Of a DNA stretch of 64,000 nucleotides, positions 11,007-24,364 are shown piece by piece. Source of the stretch: Cryptomeria japonica (lineage: Eukaryota; Streptophyta; Pinopsida; Cupressales; Cupressaceae). The stretch spans positions 341,583,793-341,647,792 of the forward strand of contig NC_081408.1 of the NCBI RefSeq assembly GCF_030272615.1, written 5' to 3'. The position numbers and the translations under genes are program-made. How positions within the stretch are numbered: the stretch's first letter is position 1; each line of letters starts with the position of its first letter. The notes under the pieces are model-generated. The model was not told the origin of the DNA. It saw only the letters and a list, made by a program, of their open reading frames with translations, and did not search any database.

Positions 11007-12600
11007 CTACTGGTATTCCTTGTCTACAATCTCTGATTTGGGTACTTCCATTTGGGTCATACCACTATCAAGCCTTGATAGTGCATCCATATATGACCCC
11101 AGCTTCTTGTTGAGGAGTGCATCATCTAAAACAACATCAGGCAACAAATGACTTTGGAGTGTCTTGATGTCAATTATCCACTTTGTCTTGGTCCTTAAGA
11201 CCTTTTCTCCCTTTGTTCTACTTCTCTCTCTATCAAACAGAGTAGGCATGTGGTTGGTGACTAAGCAATGGAAGCCTCTAAATTCATTGTTGATTCTTTG
11301 TGTATACATTCTGTGAATAAAGAAGAGTTATTTTATCACTTCAAATATAACCTTAAAGCCCTCCATCGTGGGATGCAAGAAACTTTGGAGAGGCTTAACC
11401 AATGAAATATTCAACACTGCAATCATTTTGCTCATGTGAGATAATGAGCAAGCCACAAAACGCTACCACTTAAAATTCTCATGAGAGAAGTTTAATAGTT
11501 CTATGTGCTCATCCCATGCTACATCAGCATGGTCCAAATTTCACTAATCTTTGACTCCAACAATGATTTTGCCATGTCTACCTTTATTCTTCTCTCCATC
11601 TACAAAGCATCCATCTATAGCACATCCCTTTTATTATTCAAACTGACTATCTCCAATCTAGCTTGAGCCAGATGATTCCTTAGTCCCATACTTTCATCAG
11701 ATGTATGCTCAATCCTTCTCGGAGGTGTATATGTAGGTATTACTCTTAACTGTTCTTCCGGAGTAGTTACCTTCTTTCTCAAAATTGTGACCTTTTCTTC
11801 TATCTTCAAAAACACCTTATGAACAAACTTCGCCAGATTTAAATTGAGGCATGTTGCCTCTATGATGGAAGTGTCAGCCACTCTCTTGACTAACAAACCT
11901 CCAAATAGTTGATCAACCTCATAGCTCATGCTAGGTCTCCTCGTAACTCTATGCAAGCACCAATAACTAATTGATCAAGGTGATCATCAAACAGTGCCCC
12001 TGAAAGTATCTTATCTCTTTGTGTCATATCCATTGAGTCCAAATCTATATCATGTCTCTTTCTCAACTCATCAAAAATAATATTAGAGAAAATATCCCAT
12101 CCTTCCAACAAGAGTATTCCACTTCTCTTCACAATATGCCTTCCTATCTCTGGAGTTATAATAGCAAATTGTTCATTTGTAGCTTTTAGGACTTCATCCT
12201 TCATTCTCAACCTTTCGCCATTCCCCAACTCATCAAAGTTAATGCCTCTTCTCCTTTCGATTTCATTTGTGAGATTCCTTATGACAAAATGCTTGAATTC
12301 CCTAGTATTTATGATATCATCATCACTCATTAATTGATCACAAGCATTCAATCTCACATCTTCACTGACATCTCCTCCAAGATTAAAAGCATCAAGGGCC
12401 CATTCTTTAGAAGGAGTTTGAATAGTAACCCATGTCCTTGTGTCAAATCTGTGAGGGGGTAGAGGCTCATCTCCTTGAAATTCAAAACCCTGATATGACT
12501 GAAAAGGGATTTATCTTCCCAGGGACAATATGTACAAAGGAGTAATAGCCCTAAGGCTCTCTGGTACTTGGAAAAGAGGACCACTAGAAGATTATGCAAC
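11007..12600 (-). pseudogene. unrecognised degenerate protein-coding region
   Basis: Four adjoining minus-strand ORFs (12354-12599, 11926-12357, 11615-11956, 11007-11309) probably derive from one gene of at least 450 codons. The 11926-12357 frame reads upstream without an ATG (PPHRFDTRTWVTIQTPSKEW, then DAFNLGGDVSEDV), so its annotated start is artificial. An in-frame stop near 12510 and a frame change near 11930 break it. The protein is charged and mostly helical by composition. The 11615-11956 part has a heptad-like stretch (KFVHKVFLKIEEKVTILRKK) that could be a coiled coil. No motif identifies a family. It may be an accessory ORF of a retroelement or a decayed host gene. Confidence 0.4.
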
Positions 12601-15600
12601 CATGGGCTTCTTCTTGGCTACTTCTACAAGCAACCTCTCTGAAGGGAAGGGATGATGATTCTAGTTCAAGAGCAGATGTGGATGAAATCTCTTGAGGACT
12701 CAATGAAGAGGAAGCAAGGTTGTGTCTCTGATGATCCAGGAAGTTGTGCAATTATTTCATTAGAGAATTTTCTCTTTCCCAAATCAGAACTGTCATTTCT
12801 AGGGTTAGGGTTTGACAAATAGACAGTAATGAGAAGCTCTTATAATTTGGCTAAACTTAAACCCTACTATACTCAAACAACAATGAGCAATCTGGAATTT
12901 TGTAGAGATGGTGAAAAGTAAATAAGAATGTAATTAAAGTGCTAACAACAGTCGCTTCTCAGAAACCCTAATTATGATAGCAAAGAAGCACAAAACAATT
13001 TTTGAATATACAGAGCACTATAACTGTGAATTAGAACAAGGTTGGTGCTAAAATAGGCAAACGACTCGGATCTAAACGGGTCAAATGGTGTTATTAATCG
13101 CAAGCACATATACTAGTGTGATGGTGGGAGATAACCGTTGTAATTCGTATTTGAACATTGGGGGCCCAATAGAAAATTCTCGGTCAGTCAGCAACGAATC
13201 AGAAGCAGGCACGTAGGAGGTTTAATATGTTATTTTACTGTTAGTCCTTAAGCCTCTATAGCAATATGGATTTAGCTTGGTCGTGCACCTTTTCCCAATC
13301 ACGTGACAATCTTAGTTGTCAATCTCTTGTAAAAGAATCTCCTTTTATCATTTTAAAAAAATAGAGGCATAGGTCCCACATTCTTATTATGTGGCTTAGC
13401 TATCCATGTTTCCTTGTCTCATTTGTTAGAGCATCTTCCATCAACCTTTAGGGGTCCCACATGCCACATTGGCAACAACGTTGTGGAATTGAGATTTGAA
13501 TGCATCTTTCACAAGTTGTGCAATCGTGCAATCACTCTTGGTTGTTGATCTTCACCAAGATGTTCACTTATTAAGCTACAGAGAATGTGGTCGTATCAGG
13601 CCCACCTTTCCACCATGTCAACCTATCCTCCATGTGATGCTTGTTGATTGGCCCACGCATGTGCACAACGAGCTTGAGCAAGTCCCTCCTACCACGTAAG
13701 AAGCGGGGTTGTGGGGTTAACCTTTTCCTATATCTTCATTTAATCACGCAGTGTGCATGCAATTCATGCCATTGATATTTATCAATGTAATCACTATTTA
13801 TTCTCTATTTAAGAGACAAGGTGTTGGGCCGACATCCTTTCTTCATGGTCGGCTATCCACGTGGAATATATTCATTGGTCCACCTAGGGCATGACTTATC
13901 CGGGTGGGGCCCTTGTTTCTTTCTTAGCATCCACCATTTTGAGTGGGACCCACATGCCATGTAGGTTCCAACACGAATCATTCAACTTCTTCCAGCTTTG
14001 CCTGTCATATTCACATCATTCCTTGACACGTCTACAGCGGTGTTGCGGATTTAGCCTTATTGCACATGTTAATGCAATCGTGTAGCTTCCACAACCGTTG
14101 ATCTTGGCAAAGGTGCACGATGAATATGGAGCCAACAATGAAAAGTAAACTAGATGGCTAACACTGAGGGGTCGGTCATCAATACGACACAAGAGGCTTA
14201 AAAAATAACTTAAACGATCGGAAAGGGGTTGTTGACAGTCATTGTTAAAATAGAACAAAAAGAACGCAACATGAATAGGATTTAGGGTTTAAGGTTTTTG
14301 ACTTTATAACTCTCAAGACACAAAAGATAAACCCTAAACCTCATGGCAAAAAAATTCAAAAAAGCATCCCAACACTAAGATTTGTCATTTGTTACAATAA
14401 GTGGGATAAACTTGCTCTTTCTAAAGATCCTAAAGAAAAAAAATCATTGAGGAAGTTATTTTCACGAGGGCTTCACTTAGTGAACCTGGGTTATAACACA
14501 TGTGTTCATAGCATACTAAAGAATCCCTCTATTTTCAAAAAATATTTTCCTAAAGTCCTCTTTTGTCACCCCCTCCCAATACACAACTTGAATTAAAAGC
14601 CCCCCTATTTTCACTAGATTTTGTATTTTTTCGTAGCCCAAATTAAAAACCCCTCTATTTTCATGAATAGGCAATATAATGTACCCTCATTTTGGGATAT
14701 TAAACCACCCAATATGAATGCATGTGATATAATATTGCCTAGTCAATGAGGCCCCCGTGGTTATTTTAAACAATACCTTTTGGGAAAGTGCAACAAAAAA
14801 TCTAAATGTATGGATGAATTGTTGGTGTGCTTCTTTGATTGATAGTGACACCCTTTATCTTGCCATGGTTTATAAGAACATAAGATTGTTGCAAAGAAAT
14901 TATTCCAAAAGGAATCAATAATGTGGAAGAAAACTACATAGAGATATGGGTTATAGTTGATTCAAGATGGAGAATTATGCACACCTTTACATGAAAAAAA
15001 TTCTTATTTAGTGTCTTAATTATTGTACATTGATCAACAAAATTACTGTAAAGTTGTGGTATGGCCAACATTGAAAATACAAGAAAACAAAAGATGTTCG
15101 AAATGTTAGCAACTAAAAAAGACTTGTCATGAATTGATATCTTTCTAATAATTTACAGTTGTGTACAAACAAAATAACATAAGACTTGACATTTTGACAA
15201 ATCCAACATATTTCAACAAACTAGCGATTGCAAATAAACTTTAACTTTTTTTATAATGAATTGAGTAGTGCAAGTAACAATGATGATATTGCTTCAACTC
15301 AAATAAGTACTCTTTATGACTTGAAGCTTCTTTTAATTTTGAGACTCACTCTTGGTTGACACTTTTGACCCAAAAATAACCATATTTGCCATCGTGATTC
15401 ATAAATTCATATGTTTATTATAATATAACTTTGATAAGATTATCATGACTTATAAATGTGTCATCATTTTCTATAAATTTCAAATCAATTTAACAATGTC
15501 TACCAATAAACAATTTTGTAGAATTTTTTCTGATATATTTTAAGTTAAAAATATATTAGAAAAAAAATAATCACAATTTTTTTAACTATCTTATTGTCAA

Positions 15601-16506
15601 ACTTAACACAAATCTTTTCCTTGTCAAACTCAAATATGAACACAAACCTTGTAATATAGCCTATGACTATGAGAATTCAATAGTAACTCCATCAATCAAT
15701 TAGAAAAATAATACTTTTCTTAATATTGCTTCTTGTTAAATACGATAAAAATTATTTTTTTGTGTTTTATTGCTCATTAACTTTTTCTAACTAGGTTTCT
15801 ATTTAACTCTTTTACATTATTTATATTAGTCACAATAAAAGAACTAACACGAGAAGAATGAAAGGGGGACATTCAACATTATAATATTATTATTTTTGAG
15901 TGTTCTCTTTTCTTTTCTTCGTGTGTTCGTTCTTTTCCTTTGCCAATCGTTGTCTTCACTTGTATATTTTCAAAAATTTGGATTTTTTTTTATTGATAAC
16001 AAGTCGAGGCTGGAATTTAAAGGAGAGGTACAAAATGAATCTTACCTGGAAACCCCTGTTAAAAATGCCACATAATCCCTGTCAAGACTTAAATAAATCT
16101 AATCTTTACCCTTTCTGCAAACAGAGCTAAGCTAGAACAAGATATTAGCAAAAATATTGAGCAAAAATATTGAGCAAAAAAACTATTAACTATTTTTTTC
16201 TGAAATATACTTGATTAATCACATGTTACCAGGTATACCATATAACAGACATATATAACCATCCAAAACTAAGACTACAAATCATAGCAATTCATAGTTG
16301 CATGTCTTTCTCTTAATCCAACTGCATGTGTCACAGACTGCTAATATAAAATAAACTGAAATACTTGAAAACGCAATTCAGCATATCCATTCTTGCCTTC
16401 ATACTATAGATTGAAAGCTCAAAATTACTATTGAATGGTCAAGTCATCAAGATAGAGAGATAAACACACAAATACACCCATTTATAATATATATTTTATG
16501 TATATT
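12601..16506. other. long spacer, no gene seen
   Basis: Several short ORFs (13496, 13891, 14016, 15900) lack any family signature. A GGTCCCACATGCCA-like string recurs near 13452 and 13946, hinting at old repeat DNA. No TIR, LTR or RNA gene was identified. Confidence 0.4.
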
Positions 16507-16762
16507 TATCAGTAAAATGTCCTTAAGTCCGGCAATATAATAAGCAGAGAAATAAAGTCAAATTTAAAAAATAGGTGTTTGTATGAATCACCTCTGTTAT
16601 ACGCTTCCGAGACAGTTTGAAGCCTATGCTAAATTAATCCCTTAAACTATCAACTATAGAAACTTCAAAGCTTACATAGGCAAACAACAAAAAAATTGCC
16701 AATACTATCTAAGGCAGAAAGAACTTATCCATAAGACATACTCTAACCCTTAAATAACTGAT

Positions 16763-17513
16763 CTAATCCTCCATAAGACTACGGTAGACATATTCATAAT
16801 CCATATTGGTCGCAGCAGATGAAGAAGGTCCTTCACCATCTTTCACCAGAATTGTTTTGTTCTTTTTCCTCGTTCACACCAGCTCCTGCTTTCCCTTAAC
16901 ACCACCGGTGGTAATACTTGAATATTCTCCATCTCCACACTCGGCAGGGTTTCAGGAGGTTGAAAATCTTCTGCGATAAGATACTTTACCCACCAAGTGT
17001 TTCCATGAGCTGCCCTTATGTGAAGCCATTGTAAAAGGAAATCGATATTTCTTAGTATACCATGTTTCCTTTCCTCAAAGGCTTTGTTATCTTTTAAAAC
17101 CAGTGAGGGGCATTTTACTATGCTCCGTTTGGGTTTCCAACATCCCCATCCCCTACAGCTATGGAGTAGTCCTCCGGGTATGGAATCATCATATTACCAT
17201 CTACACTTGCCACAACAATTTCTAAATTTGCTAGCAGATGCTCCTTAAAGATCCTTTTGCATAATTGTATGGCTTCTTCTTTCTGAGTACCCACAGCTAA
17301 CAAGATGGCAACAAAAGTGGCTGGGATATCACAATTTACCTGGAACCTAAATTCATTGTTAATTAGCTCCTCGCCCATGATCTCCTTCATTGCTCAACTA
17401 GCCAAATCATCCAAATCGTTCAAGATCCTAACCCATCTCTCATATTTAACTTCTCCTCTGAATGTCATTAGCCTGCTATCATCTACTAGCATCAACCTCA
17501 GGTTCGACTCCAT
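16763..17513 (-). pseudogene. extra LINE ORF downstream of RNase H (unknown domain)
   Basis: From ATG at 17513 the frame reads MESNLRLMLVDDSRLMTFRG, is broken by TGA at 17391-17393 (codon 41), then continues as an open 90-codon stretch to 17118 (KEIMGEELINNEFRFQVNCD). Other frames continue to about 16763 with a basic stretch (TRKKNKTILVKDGEG) before the final stop. The ORF at 37358-38194 in the second LINE aligns with it by eye: GDEYLN.QYRYQTN.DI against GEELIN.EFRFQVN.DI, each followed by a similarly spaced helical segment and a late basic tail. I do not recognise the domain. Its position right after RNase H in both LINEs argues that it belongs to this LINE lineage. Confidence 0.6.
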
Positions 17514-18060
17514 CTTCTGCTTTCTGAAATTGTCTTGACACTTACTCAGAGAATTGGCTTATGCATTCATTTAACACTAAAGCCTAGTTAATACCCACCT
17601 CTATCGAAATGATTATAACCTATGGGCTACATAAGAAAAGGCGTCTCTGTAGGCAGCGACTTGACTGAAGAGTCTCTCGTTGAGGCTTAAGCATATGAGC
17701 ATGCCAGGAAATAATAACTCTCAATTTTTCCATAAAGGCTTATATCTATTCTATAATTTTCCATATGCCCCATCTTCCAGCGTCATAGCATACTAGGTGG
17801 CATGTAGATAAGGATATCCACCCAACATTTTCCTATGTCCATCTCACCTAAACTGTTAGCCCACCACATATACCGACGACTATAAAATTAAATATGATAG
17901 GGTAATATTCAAAAGCGTCTTAAGGGAAACCAAGCTTACTATTATGAACTGACATATAAAGTCTTTTTGTATAAATATTTATTCAACCTAGGAAAATTCT
18001 GAGACCTAGAAATTTATTGCAACATTTAACATCTATCTTGAACTAGTCTCAATCCCTTAA

Positions 18061-21000
18061 CTATGTCCACTTACACCCTTTTATGTTGTCCTTAGCTTCC
18101 AAATCCATGATTGTGCCCCCCTTTAACTCCTGGTCTTCGCATCCTACTTTCTCAATGATAATTCCATCGGCTCCTAGGTTAGCAAGTATGTCTGCTTCCT
18201 TATTACCTTCTCTATATATATGATTAATCAAAGTTTCTTCAAAGTATTTTAATAGGTCTATTGATCTTCCCAGTCTTGAATTTAGTTTCCAGTTCGGAGT
18301 TTTCTTTGTCCTAATGGCATTGATGATTATCTGTGAATCACCTTCTATGGCCAATTTGTTGATACCTAGATCTTTACTCAACATCATCCCTTCAATAAAG
18401 CTTCCATTTCCGCTATATTATTTGATACCATACCTATTGGTTTGGCTAATTTGGCACAAATAGTACCATCCCAATTATGTATGATGCATCCTATCTCGGC
18501 AATCCCAGGATTCCTTCTTGATGCCCCATCAAAGTTAAGTTTAAACTGACCAAATTCTGGTTTTGTCCATATACATTGTTCCCTAAGGAGCTTACTCTCA
18601 TTCCCCCCTATCCCGTAGTGTGGGGGTATCTGTAAGCCATACCATTCCTTCCTTATTCTATTGTCCCAACTCAAAAACATACAATCCCTTAGATTACCAT
18701 TTTTTAATCTGTTATTGGTTGTTTCTACTATGGTTGCTTCTATTTTGTTAAATAGGTTATTTACTTCCATTTTCTTCCCTTGGAATATTCTCCTATTCCT
18801 TTCTTTCCATACTTCCCAAACCAAAATGGAAGGGGCTAGTCTCCATATTATGTTATAAAGGTTGTTCTTGCATATAATTGGCCAACTTTATAAAGTATCC
18901 CATAAATTATTAGAAAAGTTGTCTTCCATTCTAATTTCTTGTAAAGCCAGTTCCAGCAATCAGAGGTATAGGAACAATTCATAAGCAGATGATCTATTGT
19001 TTCTTCATTATTTTCACATAAAGGGCATCTTGAAGGACCTTCAAACCCAAGTTTTTTAAACCAATCTGTAGTCAAAATCCTGGCTTGCAATGCTACCCAT
19101 AGGAACATTCTATCTTTAGGTAGGCATGCTTTGTCCCAGCATAAATGAATGGGGATTTATGTTCTTTCCCACTGTTGAGATTTAATCAAATCCACATAGC
19201 CATCTCTAACTTTATACTCACATGTTTTTGAGCCTAGTCATATTAATTTATCCTCACCTCTCTTTACTATAATATGTCTTTTTGATAAGATGTCTCTTAG
19301 TTCTTTTTTCTCTTCTTCCGCAAGAGGTGTCCCATCCAAATATTTCCACCTCCACCCAAGTGATGGATCCCCACTAGGGCATTCATATAATCCTTAAGGC
19401 AACTACCCCAAATATTTCTTAGTACCTCTTTAATTCTTGGAGAGATAGGAGGGTTATACAAAGGTGTGTATCCTCGCCAAGAATCACTCCAAAAGAGAGC
19501 CTTGTTACCCTCTGCCATGTCCCATGTGACTTTGTCTATTATCAATTTTTTGCAATCTAGTATAAAGTTCCAAACCTTAGAAACTTTTGGTGGGTTTTTT
19601 GTTCTAAAGATGTTACTCGGATTCGAACCATTCAGATACTTCTTTTGTAGTATTTTAGCCGATTTTCTATCAGGTTCTCTATATATTTTCCATACTAACT
19701 TTGCTCCTAACGCCTTGCTTTGCCGGCTCAAATTTTTAAATCCTAGGTTGCCTACCTCTATTGGTCTGCAAATTTTATCCCAGCTAATAAGTGCTATTTT
19801 CCTATTTTCAGCCACACCCTACCAATAGAAAGTCCACATTTTCTTTTCCAACTTTGCTTTAGCACCTTGCGTCAGTGGTAAGCAAGACATTTGGTATGTG
19901 GGAATTGTCGTAAGGATTGATTTTAGCATTGTAGCCCTTCTTGTGTTTGATAACCACTTCCCTTTCCATGAGTCCATTTTATGCTCCAATCTTTTTTCAA
20001 TTGGCTCCCACATTTTATTTACCCAACATCATTTAACCAATGGCAATCCTAAATACTTGCAAGGTAGCTTACCTTTTTTAAGACCTAATGTTTGGCAAAT
20101 TTCTTCCTCTATATTGTTAATAATGTTCAAAAGGTATATTTATGATTTATTTGCATTTACCCCCTGTCCTGAAGCCTTGGAATATTCATTTAGAATTTTC
20201 TTGAATTCTTTTGCCTCTGTGTTCCTTCCTACACCCAAGAGCATTGTGTCATCTGCAAATTGTTGATGTGTAATGTTTCTGATTCCCTTTGTAATCTTGA
20301 TCCCTCTGATTTTCTCGTGTTCTTCAACCTTACTAATTGTCCTACCAAAGGCTTTAGCCATGATAATGAATAAAAAAGGTGAGATCGGATCCCCTTGTCA
20401 AAGCCCTCTTGATATTTCAAAATACCCTTCTGGGGTTCCATTAACCAATATTGAACACCTAGGACTTGAAATATAATTAAAAATTAAATTTATGCATGGT
20501 CTTGTGAAACCAAACGCTTTCATACATTTCCATAAGAATCTCCAATCTATTATATCATAAGCCTTTTTTATATCTAGTTTGATAAGTATGTTAGGTTCTA
20601 GTTCTAGGTTGTGCTGAGCTGAGTGGATAGCTTCTTGTTCTATGATAACCCCATCAAGGATGGATCTAACAGAAGCAAGTCTTATTTTCTCTTCTGAAAT
20701 AATGAATGGCAATAGGTTTTTATTTCTATTTGTCAGTGCTTTTGAAAGAACTTTATACACCGTATTGCACAGTGAGATGGGTATGAAGTCATCCAATTCT
20801 TTTGTTTTGTCTTTTTGGGGGATGAGTGTGTAATAAAGGTATTGTTTATCTCCCTCAGTATCATCCCTAAGTTTCTCATATTTTCTATTGCTTCCAACAT
20901 TTCCAACCCTTAAAAAGTGCCAACATTTTTGAAAGAAACATGTCGGGAAACCATCAAGACCAAGAGCCTTATCAGGGTGTAACTAATTCAATGCAGCTTC

Positions 21001-22261
21001 TATCTCTGATAATGAAAATTTGTTGGTAAGAATTTTATTTTGTTCCACTATAATGACTCTAGGAATATTATTAAGCAGCTGCAGCTATGAAGAAAGGTCT
21101 AAACTATCCCAATTGTTTAAAGTCATTTTGAAAAAAATTATAATTTCTTGAACTATCTCTTTGGGGTCTTCCACTATGTTCCCCCACTCTCCTTTTATTC
21201 TGGTGATTTTATTGACATTTCTTCTAAAATTTGTGCTATTATGAAATTTTTTTGAATTTCTATCTCCATCTCCCAGCCAATTCTCTTTGGACTCTTGTTT
21301 CCAATAGATTTCTTCCTTTGGCAATATATCTTCATACTTGAATAGTAGCTCTCTTTCTTTGGCATATTTCACTTGATCCATACCATCTTTTATAACACTT
21401 GCATTCAATTTATCTAATGCTACCTCTAATTTCTCTTTTTATATTCCTCCTTCCACCTTTTTTCAAAAGGTTTATAAAATATTTATCTTGAAACCACATC
21501 TTTTCGAACTTAAAGGGGCAATTCCTTGGTCTTAAGTTTTCTTCCACTTCTAGCAAGACCGAGAAGTGATCAGATCCTACTAAAGTTAAATTTGAGGAGC
21601 TAAGTGCATTTCTGAAATCTGTTAAATCTCCTTTGAAAAATAACCTATCAGGTTTTTCTGCAATATGGTTGAAACCCATCCTTCTGTTGTTCCAAGTAAA
21701 GGTTCCATTATTTGTTCTAATGTCCATTAGATTATTATTTCTTACCCATTCCTTAAAGTCTTTTTGAGCTTGAGACTCCTGTTGAATACCCCCGTTTTTC
21801 TCTAATTGATCCAAAATTGCGTTGAAGACTCCTCCAAGTATATAACATTCATTGGGGTTCTGTATTAAAAAGGTCTCTATTTCTGCCCAGACTTCCCTTT
21901 TACTATTAGTTCTAATTGGCCCATATATATTGATAAGAAAAAATCTCAATGAGGTGAATAGGCTTCTAACCCAGCCGCCCTGCCAATAAGTTCTATTAAT
22001 GATTTTCTCATAACAGACCTTCCTTGAATCCCAAATTATGGCTAGTCCTGCAATTCCTATTGTCGGGACATTATCCATCTTCCATATTCCCAATTTCTTA
22101 CTAAAGTTATTCATTTCATCTTCATTGAGTTTGGTCTCTTGTATCATAAATATTTCTGATTTTAGGATTGCCAAATTACGCTTGATTAAGCGTTGCTTCT
22201 TAGGAGCATTCAAGCCCCTAACATTCCATGTTATGAGCTTCATTTTCTCTAGGGAAGGCAC
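18061..22261 (-). pseudogene. LINE ORF2: endonuclease, reverse transcriptase, zinc knuckle, RNase H
   Basis: At 21410-22261 an uninterrupted 283-codon APE-type endonuclease starts MPSLEKMKLITWNVRGLNAP and keeps FMIQETKL and the SDH motif (LVGSDHFSVLLEV). The RT follows in pieces: IPISLCNTVYKVLSKAL and LDIKKAYDIIDWRFLWKCM at 20398-20796, and the FADD catalytic box (HQQFADDTMLLG) near 20240-20270. At 18848-19108 is the zf-RVT knuckle (CPLCENNEETIDHLLMNC). At 18061-18824 is an RVT_3-type RNase H (LNFDGASRRNPG, NIAEMEALLKG, IEGDSQIIINAI, REGNKEADILANLGADG). About eight frame changes or stops separate these pieces. The protein would nick DNA and copy LINE RNA at the target; this copy cannot. Confidence 0.9.
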
Positions 22262-23525
22262 TTCCCCTTCCCTGTATTTAATAGAGAGGTAATCTTAGTT
22301 TGGTCCTCTGATTCCCCTGCCATCATTCTTAGTTCATTTAGGGATTTCCTTCCTCTCTTCTTTGTTGACCTTCCACAATCTGGGGTATCTTTCTCAAAAC
22401 AATTTAAGGTCAAACCCAATTTTACTGAGTCCCTTATATCCTCTCCCCCTTTAGCAATGTCATCAATAAGAGCTTCTTCTCTCTCAGTTTCAACCAGTTC
22501 CTTTGCATCAAGCTCTAGGATATCTCTTATTAACCTTTGTTTTCTGCCAGCACCTCTATATTATCCTCTTCTTTTGAGTCATATTCTACCCCCATAGGAT
22601 GGTTTAAGACCATCATATCATATACCACTTTTAATTTTGTAGGTATTTGCTCTTCTATTGATTCTTGATTTTCTCCATCTTTTATACAATCTATCCTTGT
22701 CACCTTATCCTTATGCTTACTTACCTCTTTCTCCTCCGAGATATCTCCATGAGCTTCACCCAAACCGGTCAATTCTCTTCTTGCCTCTTCCTGGATAGAT
22801 ATTGCTTCTAATAAATTCCAATTCAGAGCAACTTTACTTTTAGAAGCTCTTACATTAGCTTCCACCTGGGGGTTGGTTTGGTATAAATCATATTCGAAGG
22901 CTGATTTTTCAATAATAAATCTGCCAATATCATTGTTCAATTTTATTTTAATCCCCTCGTCATGTGGGGCTTTGTATTTAGATTGGCCCCAACCCCTGCT
23001 ACATCCTTTTTTGTTCTTATGTGCCCTAAATGGGGCCTCTAAAAAATTATGGTCTGATATAATAGGATTCCTGCACCATAATCAGTTCCAAAGGTTCTAG
23101 ATCTCTAACATTTGCTTCAATGTCAATAAGTAGTTTAACCTCCACAGAGTTGGAAAAAAATTCCTCTACCCCTATAAAGGATCCCCAAGCATTTCTGATT
23201 TCTACTAGGGTTTCTATATGTAACAATTCTACTAATAGAAATGATATTATAATCCATTTAGGGAATTTTTTAGGCTTGTATGCTTTAGGATTAGAATTAA
23301 TTTGCGAATCTAGAATATGGAAACTAAAGCCTTTGTAAATTACAACTTCTCTAAATAGAAATTCTTTTTTCACGGATTTTTCTTTACAGTCCAGATATAG
23401 AAAATCATCAAGAAGAATAGAAATACTTACCTGGTTCGGGAATGCCCATCGCCACCAACTCACAATATTGTTAATTAATTGCCCTGATCCACTCCATTTT
23501 GCAAACAGTCCATGTTTTCTACAAT

Positions 23526-23530
23526 GATTC
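23526..23530. repeat. left TSD of copia-1 (gattc; right copy aattc at 29601-29605)
   Basis: Five bases flanking the two LTRs match at four of five positions, the size expected for Ty1/copia integration. The mismatch fits an old insertion. Confidence 0.6.
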
Positions 23531-24022
23531 TATTAATGCATGATAGCCTCGATAAGATAAATGATTGAATGAGAGATAAATGAAGTCTCTCATTCAATTA
23601 TCTATCCTATCGATAAACTATGATGAAAAACTTCAAGCTATTGTTCCTTCATTTGATGATCATTCTTCAATTTGTATATGTTCAATCATACTTGTAAAGT
23701 TCGATCAAGGCTTAACTATTGATAATCATCAATCTCATAGCACAGAATACCGATTGGTATCGGTTTACATTATTACGTATGCACTCCCATTAATATCGGT
23801 TATCATATTAACTGTGAACACCGATTATTATCGGGCTTAACCAATGCATATCGATTAATATCGGTTGATATATTAAACGGTGAACATTGATGGTTATTGG
23901 GCTTAACTAATACATACCAATTAATATCGATTGTCTTGCATATGATAGGCACGCCGATTGAGTATAGGGTGGTTTGTTAAGTATACACTAATTGGTAAAT
24001 GCTACAATAAGTCAAAGGGTGC

Positions 24023-24085
24023 GATCAAGTAATGTCTTGATCGATCATGTCTAATAGACATGACCGGTCAAGGCATTGCTTGATC
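24023..24085. repeat. imperfect 29-bp-arm inverted repeat just upstream of LTR TATA
   Basis: Arms GATCAAGTAATGTCTTGATC... and ...GGTCAAGGCATTGCTTGATC surround a 5-base loop. The arrangement recurs in all four LTRs of this family (about 42365-42425 and 53739-53801 in the other element), so it is a conserved U3 feature. Confidence 0.8.
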
Positions 24086-24093
24086 CTCCCTGC

Positions 24094-24109
24094 TTATATA
24101 TATATAAAT
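24094..24109 (+). promoter_or_regulatory. LTR TATA box
   Basis: TTATATATATATAAAT lies about 180 bp before the LTR end, right after the conserved inverted repeat. It is the probable start region of genomic retrotransposon RNA. Confidence 0.65.
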
Positions 24110-24273
24110 CGGCATTTGTGAGAAGGACATTGAAATCAATAAATGCTCCTCTCACCTGCAATATACAAGAATATAATCAGATTTATCATATTAAAGATAT
24201 AATACATAGTTAAAGGAAAAGATAACCTTAAATATAACTTGCATCTTGAACTGAGAATTGAATAACATTTACA

Positions 24274-24286
24274 TGGTATCAGAGCC
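24274..24286 (+). other. copia-1 primer-binding site
   Basis: TGGTATCAGAGCC immediately follows the 5' LTR and is complementary to the initiator-Met tRNA 3' region. Confidence 0.9.
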
Positions 24287-24364
24287 AGGTTAAATCAAAC
24301 TTGAGGTTGTTCAATTTTGTGGAAAATTCAAAACAAGCATATATTCAACATCACATTTCCTCTA

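Larger units (their letters stand above)
23531..24273 (+). repeat. 5' LTR of copia-1
   Basis: It starts TATTAATGCATGATAGCC (the first dinucleotide is mutated from TG; the 3' LTR has TGTTAATGC) and ends AACATTTACA, directly before the PBS. U3 contains several CCGATTnnTATCGG palindromes (about 23750-23950), a long inverted repeat (24023-24085) and a TATA stretch (24094-24109). Confidence 0.9.

Noticed and set aside
19466-20833. Plus-strand ORFs over the LINE region (for example 19466-19828, 19898-20266)
   Set aside because: Antisense shadows of the minus-strand LINE reverse-transcriptase region.
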